DNA of 64,000 nt from Curtobacterium poinsettiae (lineage in GTDB: Bacteria > Actinomycetota > Actinomycetes > Actinomycetales > Microbacteriaceae). The translations under genes and the position numbers were made by a program. The DNA is taken from contig NZ_CP106879.1 in NCBI RefSeq assembly GCF_025677645.1, positions 3,224,001 to 3,288,000 on the forward strand, read 5' to 3'. Positions 53,176 to 61,121 of this stretch are shown one piece after another (positions within the stretch are counted from its first letter, which is position 1; every line of letters begins with the position of its first letter). Below the pieces are notes generated by a model, which was not told where the DNA came from, searched no databases, and saw only the letters and a program-made list of their open reading frames with translations.

Positions 53176-54148
53176 CACCATCGCCCTCCCCCGCCCGCCG
53201 TTCGACCCCGAGTTCGTGCCCTTCCTCACCGCCATGGACGCGCGAGGCCGCTTCCACCTCACAGCCGAGATGCTCCCGCAGATGCGACAGCTGGACACGA
53301 CGGAGGCGCAGCTCGACGAAGGACTGCGTGCTCGCGGCCTCGAGCGGAGCAGCATCACGATCCCGGGGTTCGGCGGCGACCCGATCGACCTCGCCGTGAT
53401 CCAGCGCGTCGGACGCACCGGCACGGCTGCGCTGGCCTACGCGATCCACGGCGGCGGCATGATGTTCGGCCACCACCTCGGCAACCTCGACTCCTACGAC
53501 GAGTGGCTCCTGGTGCACGACGTCGTCCTGGTCAGCCCCGACTACCGCCTGGCGCCGGAACACCCGGACCCGTACCCGGTCGAGGACTGCTACGCCGGTC
53601 TCGTCTGGGCAGCCGAGCACGCCGACGAACTCGGCATCGACCCGGAGCGCATCGTGCTCGTGGGGCAGAGCGCCGGTGCCGGTCTCGCTGCCGGCACGGC
53701 CCTCCTCGCACGCGACCGGCAGGGGCCGAGCGTCATCGGCCAGGTGCTCGTGAGTCCCATGCTCGACGACCGCGACGCGACCCTGTCGGCTCGGCAGTTC
53801 GACGGTGTCGGGGTCGCCGACCGGGAGATGACACGGTTCGGCTGGGACGCCTACCTCGGTGATCGGCGGGGTGGCGAGGACGTGTCCGTCTACGCCGCAC
53901 CCGGCCGCGCGACCGACCTCGCCGGACTCCCGCCCGCCTACATCGACTGCGGCAGCACCGAGGTGTTCCGCGACGAGACCGTCGCCTACGCCAGCTCGCT
54001 GTGGGCGGCAGGGGTCCAGGCGGAACTACACGTGTGGCCGGGCGCGTTCCACGGATCGACGAGCATGATGCCCGACGCGACGCTGTCGCAGCGGGCCGTG
54101 CGGGCCCTGCGCGAGTTCACCGGTCGCCTCCTCAGTCCGGCCGTGTGA
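53168..54148 (+). CDS. HSL-type alpha/beta-hydrolase (esterase)
   Basis: The 326-aa protein has the hormone-sensitive-lipase signatures: oxyanion hole HGGGM, YRLAPEHPDPYPVEDCY, nucleophile elbow GQSAG, and the final histidine in PGAFHGSTSMM. It hydrolyses short-chain esters or lactones. The start is GTG at 53168 with GAGGAG upstream, overlapping the transporter stop. A pairing of efflux pump and esterase suggests detoxification of an ester-type compound (inferred). A strong hairpin lies 5 bp after the stop. Confidence 0.9.
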   Translation: MPDTIALPRPPFDPEFVPFLTAMDARGRFHLTAEMLPQMRQLDTTEAQLDEGLRARGLERSSITIPGFGGDPIDLAVIQRVGRTGTAALAYAIHGGGMMFGHHLGNLDSYDEWLLVHDVVLVSPDYRLAPEHPDPYPVEDCYAGLVWAAEHADELGIDPERIVLVGQSAGAGLAAGTALLARDRQGPSVIGQVLVSPMLDDRDATLSARQFDGVGVADREMTRFGWDAYLGDRRGGEDVSVYAAPGRATDLAGLPPAYIDCGSTEVFRDETVAYASSLWAAGVQAELHVWPGAFHGSTSMMPDATLSQRAVRALREFTGRLLSPAV

Positions 54149-54152
54149 CGTC

Positions 54153-54192
54153 GGCTCCGGCACGAGCGCACCGTGGCGCTCGTGCCGGAGCC
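54153..54192. terminator. Intrinsic terminator-type hairpin
   Basis: Perfect 17-bp arms GGCTCCGGCACGAGCGC and complement around loop ACCGTG. It lies between the esterase gene and a convergent hypothetical gene and probably serves both. Confidence 0.8.
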
Positions 54193-54207
54193 GGGTCGCA
54201 GCATCGG

Positions 54208-54720
54208 CTAGATCCGGTCCAGGGACGCCATCGCGACGACGATCGGCCACGGCTCGCCGTCGAGCTGCACGTACCGCAGCCCGCGCGGCAGAGCTCGTCC
54301 GTCATCGCACGCGACGACGACTCCCTGCAGCCCGACGAGGTGCCCGGACCCCCGGCTGTAGTGGACACGATCACCGACGACGGGCATGACGATGGTGTCC
54401 GCCGCCAGCTCCTCTGCAGCGAGTTCGACGACGAGAGGCCACGACTCCGTGAGCACCTCGGCGAGCTGTGCCTCGAACCCGCCGCGTTCGTCGAGCTCTT
54501 CGTCGCGTCGCTCGAGATCCGCGATCCCGGCGGCCGGCAGGGATCGCGGGCCGATCGTGCACGTGGATCCGCATTCCATCGGAACACTCCTGCTGGCGAG
54601 GAAGAGCCCCACGCGCGCCACACCGAGCTGCACCGGGACTGGCTCAGCACGGACTCGGCGGAGCCCGAGATGCTTCTTGAACGCGAGGGCGCCAGGCCGT
54701 CGCTCGTCACCGTTGTCCAT
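54208..54720 (-). CDS. Hypothetical protein with SH3/KOW-like C-terminal segment
   Basis: The 170-aa protein is not recognised. The C-terminal 60 residues (VVGDRVHYSRGSGHLVGLQG, then LRYVQLDGEPWPIVVAMASL) look like a small beta-barrel of the SH3/KOW type. The N-terminal part is basic and less ordered. No signal peptide or membrane segment is present. Codon use is slightly less GC-biased than that of its neighbours, which could mean foreign origin or weak selection. The start is ATG at 54720 with a possible AAGG site. It is convergent with the esterase gene. Confidence 0.6.
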   Translation of the reverse strand: MDNGDERRPGALAFKKHLGLRRVRAEPVPVQLGVARVGLFLASRSVPMECGSTCTIGPRSLPAAGIADLERRDEELDERGGFEAQLAEVLTESWPLVVELAAEELAADTIVMPVVGDRVHYSRGSGHLVGLQGVVVACDDGRALPRGLRYVQLDGEPWPIVVAMASLDRI

Positions 54721-55107
54721 CGGGTCGCCTTCGGGTCGGCTTCTCGCAGCCTCGGGTCAGGCTGTTCCCGGACCGTACTGCCGGACCGTCAGCCCACACG
54801 ACGGTTCCTCACCGATCTTGCGGTATCCAGCAACGCCGATTCGGAGTTCGCGCCGGCGTTGCCGCCGTTGGTTCCGACCTGGGCCTCTTCGGCGGGCGGG
54901 CCCCTCTTCGTCCCGGCGAGCTCTTCGCCGCAGCGCCCGACGGACCCCCGTGAGCACGGCGCCGCACACGACCGTGACGACGATGCCGATGGCCGTCCCG
55001 CCGGCCGATCCGCTTCCGTGGTTCGACCATGGCAGCCCGAGAGCCCGCTGGAGCGCGGAGCCGGACCTCGCTCGTCAGCCGTGAACCGATGCTCCCGACA
55101 GCAATAG
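54721..55107. other. Gap with an uncertain membrane-protein frame
   Basis: No gene with a standard start is seen. The minus strand holds one open frame with a hydrophobic segment, described separately (54757-55074). Confidence 0.5.
54757..55074 (-). pseudogene. Possible small membrane protein or gene remnant without a usual start
   Basis: Between an in-frame stop at 55075-55077 and TGA at 54757-54759 lies about 105 codons. The frame encodes GGTAIGIVVTVVCGAVLTGV, a convincing membrane helix, followed by a very basic tail (RRALRRRARRDEE). Third-position GC is high over the helix. No ATG, GTG or TTG precedes the helix in frame; the first GTG lies inside it. It could be a decayed gene, one shifted by a frameshift from an ATG near 55030, or chance. 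Confidence 0.25.
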
Positions 55108-55153
55108 TTGCCCATTGAGTAAACTTGCCCATTGGGCAAATATGTCCTAGGTT
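55108..55153 (+). promoter_or_regulatory. Leaderless promoter and two operators of the second tetR
   Basis: Operator boxes TTGCCCA-T-TGAGTAA (55108-55122, imperfect) and TTGCCCA-T-TGGGCAA (55125-55139, perfect) are 17 bp apart. -35 TTGCCC (55125-55130) inside box 2, 17-bp spacer and -10 TAGGTT (55148-55153) end six bases before the ATG at 55160. Confidence 0.75.
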
Positions 55154-55159
55154 GGCGTC

Positions 55160-55765
55160 ATGACAGACGAGGTCTCGTTCCGTGAGCAGAAGAAGGCAGC
55201 GATCCGTGACGCGTTGAGCGTGACGACAGTGCTGCTCGCCCGGGAGCGGGGGCTCGACAACATCCGTGTCGAGGACATCGTCAGCGAGGTCGGGGTGTCG
55301 AGGCGGACGTTCGGGAACTACTTCTCGAGCAAGGAAGACGCGATCGCGGACCGCCACGTGCAACGCGTGCGCACGGCGGCCGTCGATCTGCTGCAGCGGC
55401 CACGCGCGGAGCCGCTGTGGACTGCTGTCACGGAGGCGCTGCTCGCTCCGTACGAGGCGGAAGAGACGACGACCCCCTCGCAGGAGGAGCAGAGCGGACT
55501 GCTCGCAGTGCTGTCGACTCCAGGCATGCAGTCCGCCGTCGACCGAGGTGCCCGCGCAGCGAACACCGTGTTCACGGCCGCCATCGCGACCCGCAGTGAC
55601 GCAGCACCGGATGACCCCGTGCCTGGTCTGGTGTCCGCCGCGGCGCTGTCGACCTTGTTGACGACGCTGGAGGCCTGGGCGGCGCGCGCAGAGCCGCAAC
55701 CACTGCAGCCGTTCCTGCGCGATGCGTTCCGACTCCTCGGCGACGGTTTCGACCAGCTTCGCTGA
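55160..55765 (+). CDS. TetR-family transcriptional regulator
   Basis: The 201-aa regulator has helix-turn-helix IRVEDIVSEVGVSRRTFGNY followed by FSSKEDAI. It is leaderless and carries two TTGCCCA-type operator boxes over its promoter, so it is autoregulated. It lies 38 bp upstream of the FAD-monooxygenase gene on the same strand, with which it is probably cotranscribed; the monooxygenase substrate is a likely inducer. Confidence 0.92.
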   Translation: MTDEVSFREQKKAAIRDALSVTTVLLARERGLDNIRVEDIVSEVGVSRRTFGNYFSSKEDAIADRHVQRVRTAAVDLLQRPRAEPLWTAVTEALLAPYEAEETTTPSQEEQSGLLAVLSTPGMQSAVDRGARAANTVFTAAIATRSDAAPDDPVPGLVSAAALSTLLTTLEAWAARAEPQPLQPFLRDAFRLLGDGFDQLR

Positions 55766-55803
55766 CCACGCACTCCACGAACATCGTCAGGAAGAAGATC
55801 GTC

Positions 55804-57360
55804 ATGTACGACGTCGTCATCGTCGGAGGCGGACCCGTGGGCGTCTTCGCCGCCTGCGAGCTGAAGCTCGCGGGTGCGAACCCCCTCGTCGTCGAACGCC
55901 TCCCCGAGATCAACCAGTGGGACAAAGCGCACGGCTTGACCGGACAGGTCGTCCGGCTCCTCGACCACCGCGGCTTGTTCGAGCGGTGCGCCGGGACGTC
56001 CGTCCCGGCGCCTGCGCCGCGGTTCTTCTTCGGAGCACTGCCCCTTCCGCTCCATGTGCTCGGCGACCACAACCCGATGTACCTGCTCCACATCAACCAG
56101 CGCGACCTCGAGCGCGTACTCAACGACCGCGCAGCAGAACTCGGTGTCGAGATCCGTCGCGGCGTCGAGATGCGCTCCTTCACCCAACACGACGACTCCG
56201 TCACCGTCGACGTCGTCGACGTCGCGACCGGAGCTGCGAGCACCGTGTCGGCGCAGTACCTCGTGGGCAGTGACGGGGCGCGAAGCACTGTACGGAAGCG
56301 CTCCGGTATCGGCTTCCCTGGCAACACCGACCACCACATCGTGGACCGCACAGCCCTGATCGCACCAACTGCGCAGCTGACGCCCGCCGGCCCCGGGAAC
56401 GTGCACGTCGCGGGTCTGGGAGAGATCGCCGAGAGCTTCCACCGCACTGAGACCGGCGTCGTCACCATCGCCCTCCGTGACCCGGCGCACCCGCTGGTCT
56501 ACACCGCGGAATGGGAGGACCAGCCTGACCGCAGCTTCCCCGGTGAGGGAGCAGCCATGACATTGACCGAGATGGAGGACAGCCTGGAGCGCGTCCTCGG
56601 CGTCCGCCTCGACCTCAACGCGCCGGCCGCCGACGAGCCGACGCTGCTGCGCCGGCTGACTGGTCGGAACACACGCGTCGCTGACCGCTACCGCGACCGG
56701 CGGGTCTTCCTCCTCGGCGATGCCGCACACGTGCACTCCGCCGCAGGCGGACCCGGCCTGAACCTCGCACTCCAGGACGCGGCGAACCTCGCCTGGAAAC
56801 TCGCCGCCGCCCTCCACGGCTGGGCTCCCGCGGGCTTGCTCGACACCTACGAAACCGAGCGCCGCCCGCTCGGACAACGCGTCTTCATGCAGACCCAGGC
56901 GCAGACCGCGCTCATGGCGCCCGGCTCGGACGTCACCGCCCTCCGCGACCTCTTCGCCGAGATGCTCGCAGACACGACCACCGTGCAGCGCATCGGAGAT
57001 CTCCTCGCCGGGTCGGACGTTCGCTACAACATGGGTTGCATGGACCCCGACGGTCCCACCGGACGGTTCGCGCCGTCGACGACGGTCGAGCTCGTCGACG
57101 GGGCCGTCCGCAGGATCCCGGAACTGCTCCGCACCGCCCGTCCGATCCTGCTCGACGCGACGGGCGGACACCACGACACCATCGCCCCGTGGGACGACCG
57201 CGTCGACCACGTGCCGCTGGCCACGACGCACGAACAGACCTCGATGCTGATCCGGCCAGACGGATTCGTCGCCTGGTCACACACCGACCCCGCCTCCCTC
57301 ACAGAGGCACTCTCCGCCTGGTTCGGAACACCCGAACACGGCTGTACCGGAAAGGAGTAA
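55804..57360 (+). CDS. FAD-dependent aromatic/polyketide hydroxylase-like monooxygenase
   Basis: The 518-aa protein is of the PheA/TfdB/Rox class of flavoprotein hydroxylases. YDVVIVGGGPVGVFAACELK is the FAD-binding Rossmann motif, YLVGSDGARSTVR the DG motif, and FLLGDAAHVHSAAGGPGLNL the GD motif. The C-terminal thioredoxin-like domain is present but short. Such enzymes hydroxylate phenols, polyketides or antibiotics (rifampicin, tetracyclines) with NAD(P)H and O2. With its own TetR regulator and a small membrane protein it looks like an inducible detoxification or antibiotic-inactivation cassette (inferred). Confidence 0.88.
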   Translation: MYDVVIVGGGPVGVFAACELKLAGANPLVVERLPEINQWDKAHGLTGQVVRLLDHRGLFERCAGTSVPAPAPRFFFGALPLPLHVLGDHNPMYLLHINQRDLERVLNDRAAELGVEIRRGVEMRSFTQHDDSVTVDVVDVATGAASTVSAQYLVGSDGARSTVRKRSGIGFPGNTDHHIVDRTALIAPTAQLTPAGPGNVHVAGLGEIAESFHRTETGVVTIALRDPAHPLVYTAEWEDQPDRSFPGEGAAMTLTEMEDSLERVLGVRLDLNAPAADEPTLLRRLTGRNTRVADRYRDRRVFLLGDAAHVHSAAGGPGLNLALQDAANLAWKLAAALHGWAPAGLLDTYETERRPLGQRVFMQTQAQTALMAPGSDVTALRDLFAEMLADTTTVQRIGDLLAGSDVRYNMGCMDPDGPTGRFAPSTTVELVDGAVRRIPELLRTARPILLDATGGHHDTIAPWDDRVDHVPLATTHEQTSMLIRPDGFVAWSHTDPASLTEALSAWFGTPEHGCTGKE

Positions 57361-57363
57361 CGC

Positions 57364-57720
57364 GTGAACCTCGACGTGATCGGAGCCGCGATCGTCTCGA
57401 TCAGCGGCGCGCTCTTCGCGACCGCTTCGATCTGGTGCCTGGTCGGTCTGTTCCTCAGAACACGAGCAGTGCCCGAGCTCCCAGCAGCTTCCAGAGCCCA
57501 CCTGTTCACGTCGGCATCGACGATCTTCGCCGGGCTCGTGGTCCACATCATCGGCTTCTTCCCCGAAGCCTTCGTGCTGATCTACGGAGGCGCGACGTCG
57601 ATGCTCGTCGCCGCCTTCTTCGCACGTACGACGGAACAGCCCGCTCCCGGCCGGGTCGCGGGACCAGCACTACTCACGGCGGGCGGGATCGTCGCGCTCA
57701 CCATCGGGCTGCTCATCTGA
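57364..57720 (+). CDS. Small four-helix membrane protein
   Basis: The 118-aa protein has about four hydrophobic segments (AAIVSISGALFATASIWCLV; LFTSASTIFAGLVVHIIGFF; AFVLIYGGATSMLVAAFF; ALLTAGGIVALTIGLLI). The family is not recognised. GTG at 57364 is 3 bp after the monooxygenase stop, with AAAGGAG overlapping that stop, so it belongs to the same operon. It may help move or anchor the monooxygenase substrate; no evidence decides this. Confidence 0.75.
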   Translation: MNLDVIGAAIVSISGALFATASIWCLVGLFLRTRAVPELPAASRAHLFTSASTIFAGLVVHIIGFFPEAFVLIYGGATSMLVAAFFARTTEQPAPGRVAGPALLTAGGIVALTIGLLI

Positions 57721-57847
57721 CCGCTGGTGCAGGTCACCCTCACTCAGGGCCCAGGCCCAGATCCGGTCCGCGACTGCTCTGCGCTCGCGACGGCGGAACG
57801 CGGGACGAGCTTCCGCAGGAAGACGAGCCCGCCCGGAAGTCCAGGAG

Positions 57848-57897
57848 AGACGGATGGGAGGCCCGGTGCCAGCTGGCACCGGGCCTCCCATCCGTCT
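57848..57897. terminator. 50-bp perfect palindrome between convergent genes
   Basis: Arms AGACGGATGGGAGGCCCGGT, then GCCAGCTGGC, then the complement, between the small membrane protein gene and the convergent SGNH gene. The core equals that at 50281-50326; an A is paired with T at the new outer positions, again conserving the stem. Confidence 0.8.
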
Positions 57898-57939
57898 GGT
57901 GGTCGCGTCGACGACGCGACCAGATCCGCCGTTGGAGTG

Positions 57940-59046
57940 TCAGCGCGATCCGACGATCGCGGCCTTGGTCTGGTCACGCAGGTACGCGATGCCGGCCGCG
58001 TTCGGGTGGAGTGCACCGAAGAGGATCCGGTACTTCGTCCCGGACAGCGGTGCGCTGTCGGCGGCGGTGCCGTGGTCGGTCAGGGTGAGTCCCGAGATCC
58101 ATGCGGAACCCGACGCTGCACAGGGCGTGTGCGCGGCGGAACCACGCAGCGTCGAGACGTAGGTGAAGCCACGAGCCTTCGCCGCAGCCTTGACCGCTCC
58201 GTCGAGCGCGTTCTGCGTGCGGTGGAAGTAGGCGGTGTCGGTGGCGGTGAAGGGGAACGCGTTCTGCGGGAACGGCGGTTCGAGTCCGGAATCACCGAGG
58301 AGGCTCGAGAAGCATCCCTTCGGGGACCGTGCCGAGCTCGGCGCGATCATCGGGTAGCCGACGACGAACACCTTCGCCCGTGGGGCGCGCTGCGCGATCA
58401 CGCGGAACGTCGACGCGAGCCGAGGTGCAACGACGGTGCGGATGCGCGCTGCGAGACGATCCCGTTCGACGCCGTGCACGACCGGTGCGTAGTAGTCCTT
58501 GCAGCGGTCGTAGGTCTTCCCGTGGATCTCCGAGAACACCGGACCGTCCTTGGTGAGCGCGAGGCAGTTCGCGATGAGGTCGGTGTACCCGAGGTCGTTC
58601 CCGCCGATCGACACGGTGACGAGGTCCGTGTCCTTCGACAGCGCATCGGCCTGGACGGGTGCGGTTCCACGTCCGGCACCGGTCGACTGTGGCAACCGGG
58701 TGATGTTGTCGGTGGTGGCACCGGTGCAGGTTCGGTCATCGAGTCGCAGACCCAGGGATGCTGCGACCTGGTGGGGGTAGTCGGTCGTGGACTGGAGACA
58801 GCCGACCGCAGGGGTCGCACTGTAGGGGGCCACCCCGAAGCCCGCCGCGTACGAGTCCCCGAGGGCGACGTAGTCCGTCCCGCCGGGCGACGAGGACACT
58901 GCGATAGCAGACCCGACGGGCGCTGCACCGTCGGTGGTCGCCGCGGAGACAGGCCCGGCCGTCCCGACCGCGAGCGATGCCACCGTCAGGACGCCACTGG
59001 TGATCAGCAGGGCACCGGTTCGGCGGAGGCGAGGAGCGTGACGCAT
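57940..59046 (-). CDS. Secreted SGNH/GDSL hydrolase
   Basis: The 368-aa protein has an Arg-rich signal peptide (TGALLITSGVLTVASLAVGT, cleavage near residue 35) and a SGNH domain. Block I is YVALGDSYAAG, block III SIGGNDLGY, and block V FGALHPNAAG with the catalytic His. Eight cysteines in the mature part suggest disulfides, as in the Streptomyces lipase/SGNH group. It hydrolyses lipids or acylated polysaccharides outside the cell. The start is ATG at 59046 with GAAGGAAC upstream. A 14-bp perfect palindrome lies 31 bp upstream. Confidence 0.9.
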   Translation of the reverse strand: MRHAPRLRRTGALLITSGVLTVASLAVGTAGPVSAATTDGAAPVGSAIAVSSSPGGTDYVALGDSYAAGFGVAPYSATPAVGCLQSTTDYPHQVAASLGLRLDDRTCTGATTDNITRLPQSTGAGRGTAPVQADALSKDTDLVTVSIGGNDLGYTDLIANCLALTKDGPVFSEIHGKTYDRCKDYYAPVVHGVERDRLAARIRTVVAPRLASTFRVIAQRAPRAKVFVVGYPMIAPSSARSPKGCFSSLLGDSGLEPPFPQNAFPFTATDTAYFHRTQNALDGAVKAAAKARGFTYVSTLRGSAAHTPCAASGSAWISGLTLTDHGTAADSAPLSGTKYRILFGALHPNAAGIAYLRDQTKAAIVGSR

Positions 59047-59076
59047 GGAGCGGTTCCTTCCAGAGGGCCTGTTCGC

Positions 59077-59090
59077 CAGACGATCGTCTG
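59077..59090. promoter_or_regulatory. Palindrome CAGACGATCGTCTG upstream of the SGNH gene
   Basis: A perfect 14-bp palindrome 31-44 bp before the ATG of the secreted hydrolase. Its position fits an operator over the promoter or leader; the factor is unknown. Confidence 0.5.
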
Positions 59091-59229
59091 ACAAGTAGAC
59101 GGTAGGCCGGTGGAGGGCCTCGCACCATGAGAGGTCCACAAGGCGCGGAGGACGCAATCCGGGCACCGCTGTCCGTGGGCACGGAGCGTCATCCGGTTTG
59201 CACGGCCGTCGGGCTCACCTCGCGACCGA

Positions 59230-59258
59230 TTGCACAACATCTCTTGTGCATGTACGGT
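59230..59258 (+). promoter_or_regulatory. Leaderless arsR-type promoter with operator in the spacer
   Basis: -35 TTGCAC (59230-59235), 17-bp spacer, -10 TACGGT (59253-59258), then GTG at 59265 after six bases. The perfect repeat TGCACAA-N6-TTGTGCA (59231-59250) covers the spacer, the classic ArsR autorepressor layout. Confidence 0.8.
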
Positions 59259-59264
59259 CGTCCC

Positions 59265-59837
59265 GTGACCCACGGACGGATCGACGACCCCGCCCAGATG
59301 CGCGCCCTCGCCCACCCGACGCGGCTGCGCATCCTCGGCCTGCTGCGCGCGAACGGCGCGCAGACCGCTGCGACCATCGGCGAGGTGATCGATGAGGCTC
59401 CGGGCACGATCAGCTACCACTGCACCCGGCTGGCTGCCGCGGGCTTCATCGAACCCGCTCCGGACGCTGGCACGGACCGCCGCGAGCGCTGGTGGCGAGC
59501 CGCGCACGACGCCTCCGTCTGGGAGCTCGCCGACGCGTTGGACGACCCGGAGCGGCTGCTCGCCACGAACGCCCTCGACCACGCCGTCGCCCGCGTGTAC
59601 GCCGCGAACTACGAAGCCTTCGTCGACCATGCACCGACGTTCGGCCGCGAATGGGTGGCAGCGTCCTCGAGCGCAGACCGCGTGCTCCGGCTCACGGCAG
59701 CCGAGCTCCAGGACATGGGTGAGGAACTCCGCGGGGTCGTGGAACGCTGGGCCGACGTGGCCGCCGTCCACCGCACCGGCGACGGGTCCGAGCAGGTATT
59801 CGTACTGAACCAGGCGTACCGATGGCCGCGCGGTTGA
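59265..59837 (+). CDS. ArsR-type winged-helix transcriptional regulator
   Basis: The 190-aa regulator has an ArsR-like winged helix (MRALAHPTRLRILGLLRANG, then IDEAPGTISYHCTRLAAAGF) and a helical C-terminal extension of about 100 residues. No metal-binding Cys pair is seen, so a non-metal signal is likely. I chose GTG at 59265, which fits the leaderless promoter, over ATG at 59250, which would lie between the -35 and -10 boxes. It overlaps the MFS gene by 16 bp, so it controls the exporter that follows. Confidence 0.88.
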   Translation: MTHGRIDDPAQMRALAHPTRLRILGLLRANGAQTAATIGEVIDEAPGTISYHCTRLAAAGFIEPAPDAGTDRRERWWRAAHDASVWELADALDDPERLLATNALDHAVARVYAANYEAFVDHAPTFGREWVAASSSADRVLRLTAAELQDMGEELRGVVERWADVAAVHRTGDGSEQVFVLNQAYRWPRG

Positions 59838-61081
59838 GCCCCCGCGCGCAACTGCGCGCACTGCTCGCGGTGCAGGTGGTGTCGCGCATCGGGAACGTCG
59901 TCACCACCATCACCGTGCCGTTCGCCGTCCTCACGCGTGGCGGGTCCGCGACCGACGTCGGCATCGCCGCGTTCATGGCGACGGTGCCGATCGTGCTCGG
60001 TGGCCCGTTCGGTGGGGCTCTCGTGGAGCGGGTGGGCTTCGTCCGCTCCAGCGTCGCATCCGACGTGATCAGCGGGCTCACCCTGCTCGCGATGCCGGTG
60101 CTCGCCTGGACCGTCGGTCTGCCGTTCTGGGCACTCCTCGCGCTCGTCTTCGTCAGCGGCCTCTTCGACACCCCCGGCGAGTCCGCGCGACGTGTGCTCC
60201 TCCCGGGGCTCGCGACGGCGGCGGATGTCCCGCTCGAACGCGCCGTCGGTCACTTCGAGGCTTCTTCACGGCTGTCGGTGCTGATCGGTGCGCCACTCGG
60301 GGGAATCCTGGTCGCCGTCCTCGGTCCGATGCCGGCTCTCGCCTGCGTGGCGATCGCCTTCGGGGCGTCCGCGCTGCTCATGGCACTCACGGTCCGCGGT
60401 GCGGCGGCACCGGTCGAGTCCGCCGAACCCGTGGAGTCGCAAGGGTACTGGCGCGACATCGCCGACGGGTTCCGGTTCTGCGTCCGCGACCCACTGTTCC
60501 GGCTCGTCGTCGCGCTGGTGCTCGTGACGAACCTGCTCGACGCCGCACGCTCGACGACACTCCTGCCGCTCTACGCCGACGAGCAGCTGGGTGGCGCGCA
60601 GGCACTGGGGCTCGTCACCGGCGTCTTCGGGGGCGCAGCGTTCCTCGGCTCCGTCGCCTTCGGGTACGTGGCACACCGTGTGCCGCGGCGGGTGGTCTTC
60701 GCCCTGTGCTTCGTGCTCGCCGGCGGGCCGTCCCTCGTGGTCCCGGCGCTCGGGCTCGGCCTGCCGTGGATGCTCGCGTCCGCCGCGCTCTCCGGTCTCG
60801 CGGCAGGTTCGATCAACCCGATCCTCGGCGCCGTGGAGCTCGAGCGCATCCCCGAGCACATGCGTGCGCGGGTGTTCGGACTGCTCGGTGCCGGCGCGTG
60901 GGCGGGCATCCCCGTCGGCGGCCTGCTCGCCGGGCTCGCCGCCGACGGGGTCGGGGTCCAGGCCACCTTCGCTGGCATCGCGCTCCTCTACACCGTCGTG
61001 ACGCTCACACCGTTGCTCGGCGGATCGTGGCGGCTCATGGAGCGCCGCCGGGTCGCGGTGCCGGCGGGACCGACGGCTTGA
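59822..61081 (+). CDS. MFS exporter (enterobactin/macrolide-exporter-like)
   Basis: The 419-aa protein has 12 predicted membrane segments. ALLAVQVVSRIGNVVTTITV and FGGALVERVGFVRSSVASDV are typical of the MFS_3 group of EntS- and MefA-like exporters. It probably expels a siderophore, antibiotic or similar compound. ATG at 59822 lies inside the end of the ArsR-type gene (16-bp overlap), so the two are coupled and the exporter is made only when the repressor is released. Confidence 0.88.
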   Translation: MAARLSPRAQLRALLAVQVVSRIGNVVTTITVPFAVLTRGGSATDVGIAAFMATVPIVLGGPFGGALVERVGFVRSSVASDVISGLTLLAMPVLAWTVGLPFWALLALVFVSGLFDTPGESARRVLLPGLATAADVPLERAVGHFEASSRLSVLIGAPLGGILVAVLGPMPALACVAIAFGASALLMALTVRGAAAPVESAEPVESQGYWRDIADGFRFCVRDPLFRLVVALVLVTNLLDAARSTTLLPLYADEQLGGAQALGLVTGVFGGAAFLGSVAFGYVAHRVPRRVVFALCFVLAGGPSLVVPALGLGLPWMLASAALSGLAAGSINPILGAVELERIPEHMRARVFGLLGAGAWAGIPVGGLLAGLAADGVGVQATFAGIALLYTVVTLTPLLGGSWRLMERRRVAVPAGPTA

Positions 61082-61109
61082 CATCCGGTGGTCCGCCCGA
61101 GCCGCCGCC

Positions 61110-61115
61110 TAGGCT
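61110..61115 (+). promoter_or_regulatory. -10 box of a leaderless small gene
   Basis: TAGGCT ends six bases before the GTG at 61122, 28 bp after the exporter stop. Confidence 0.5.
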
Positions 61116-61121
61116 GCGGAG

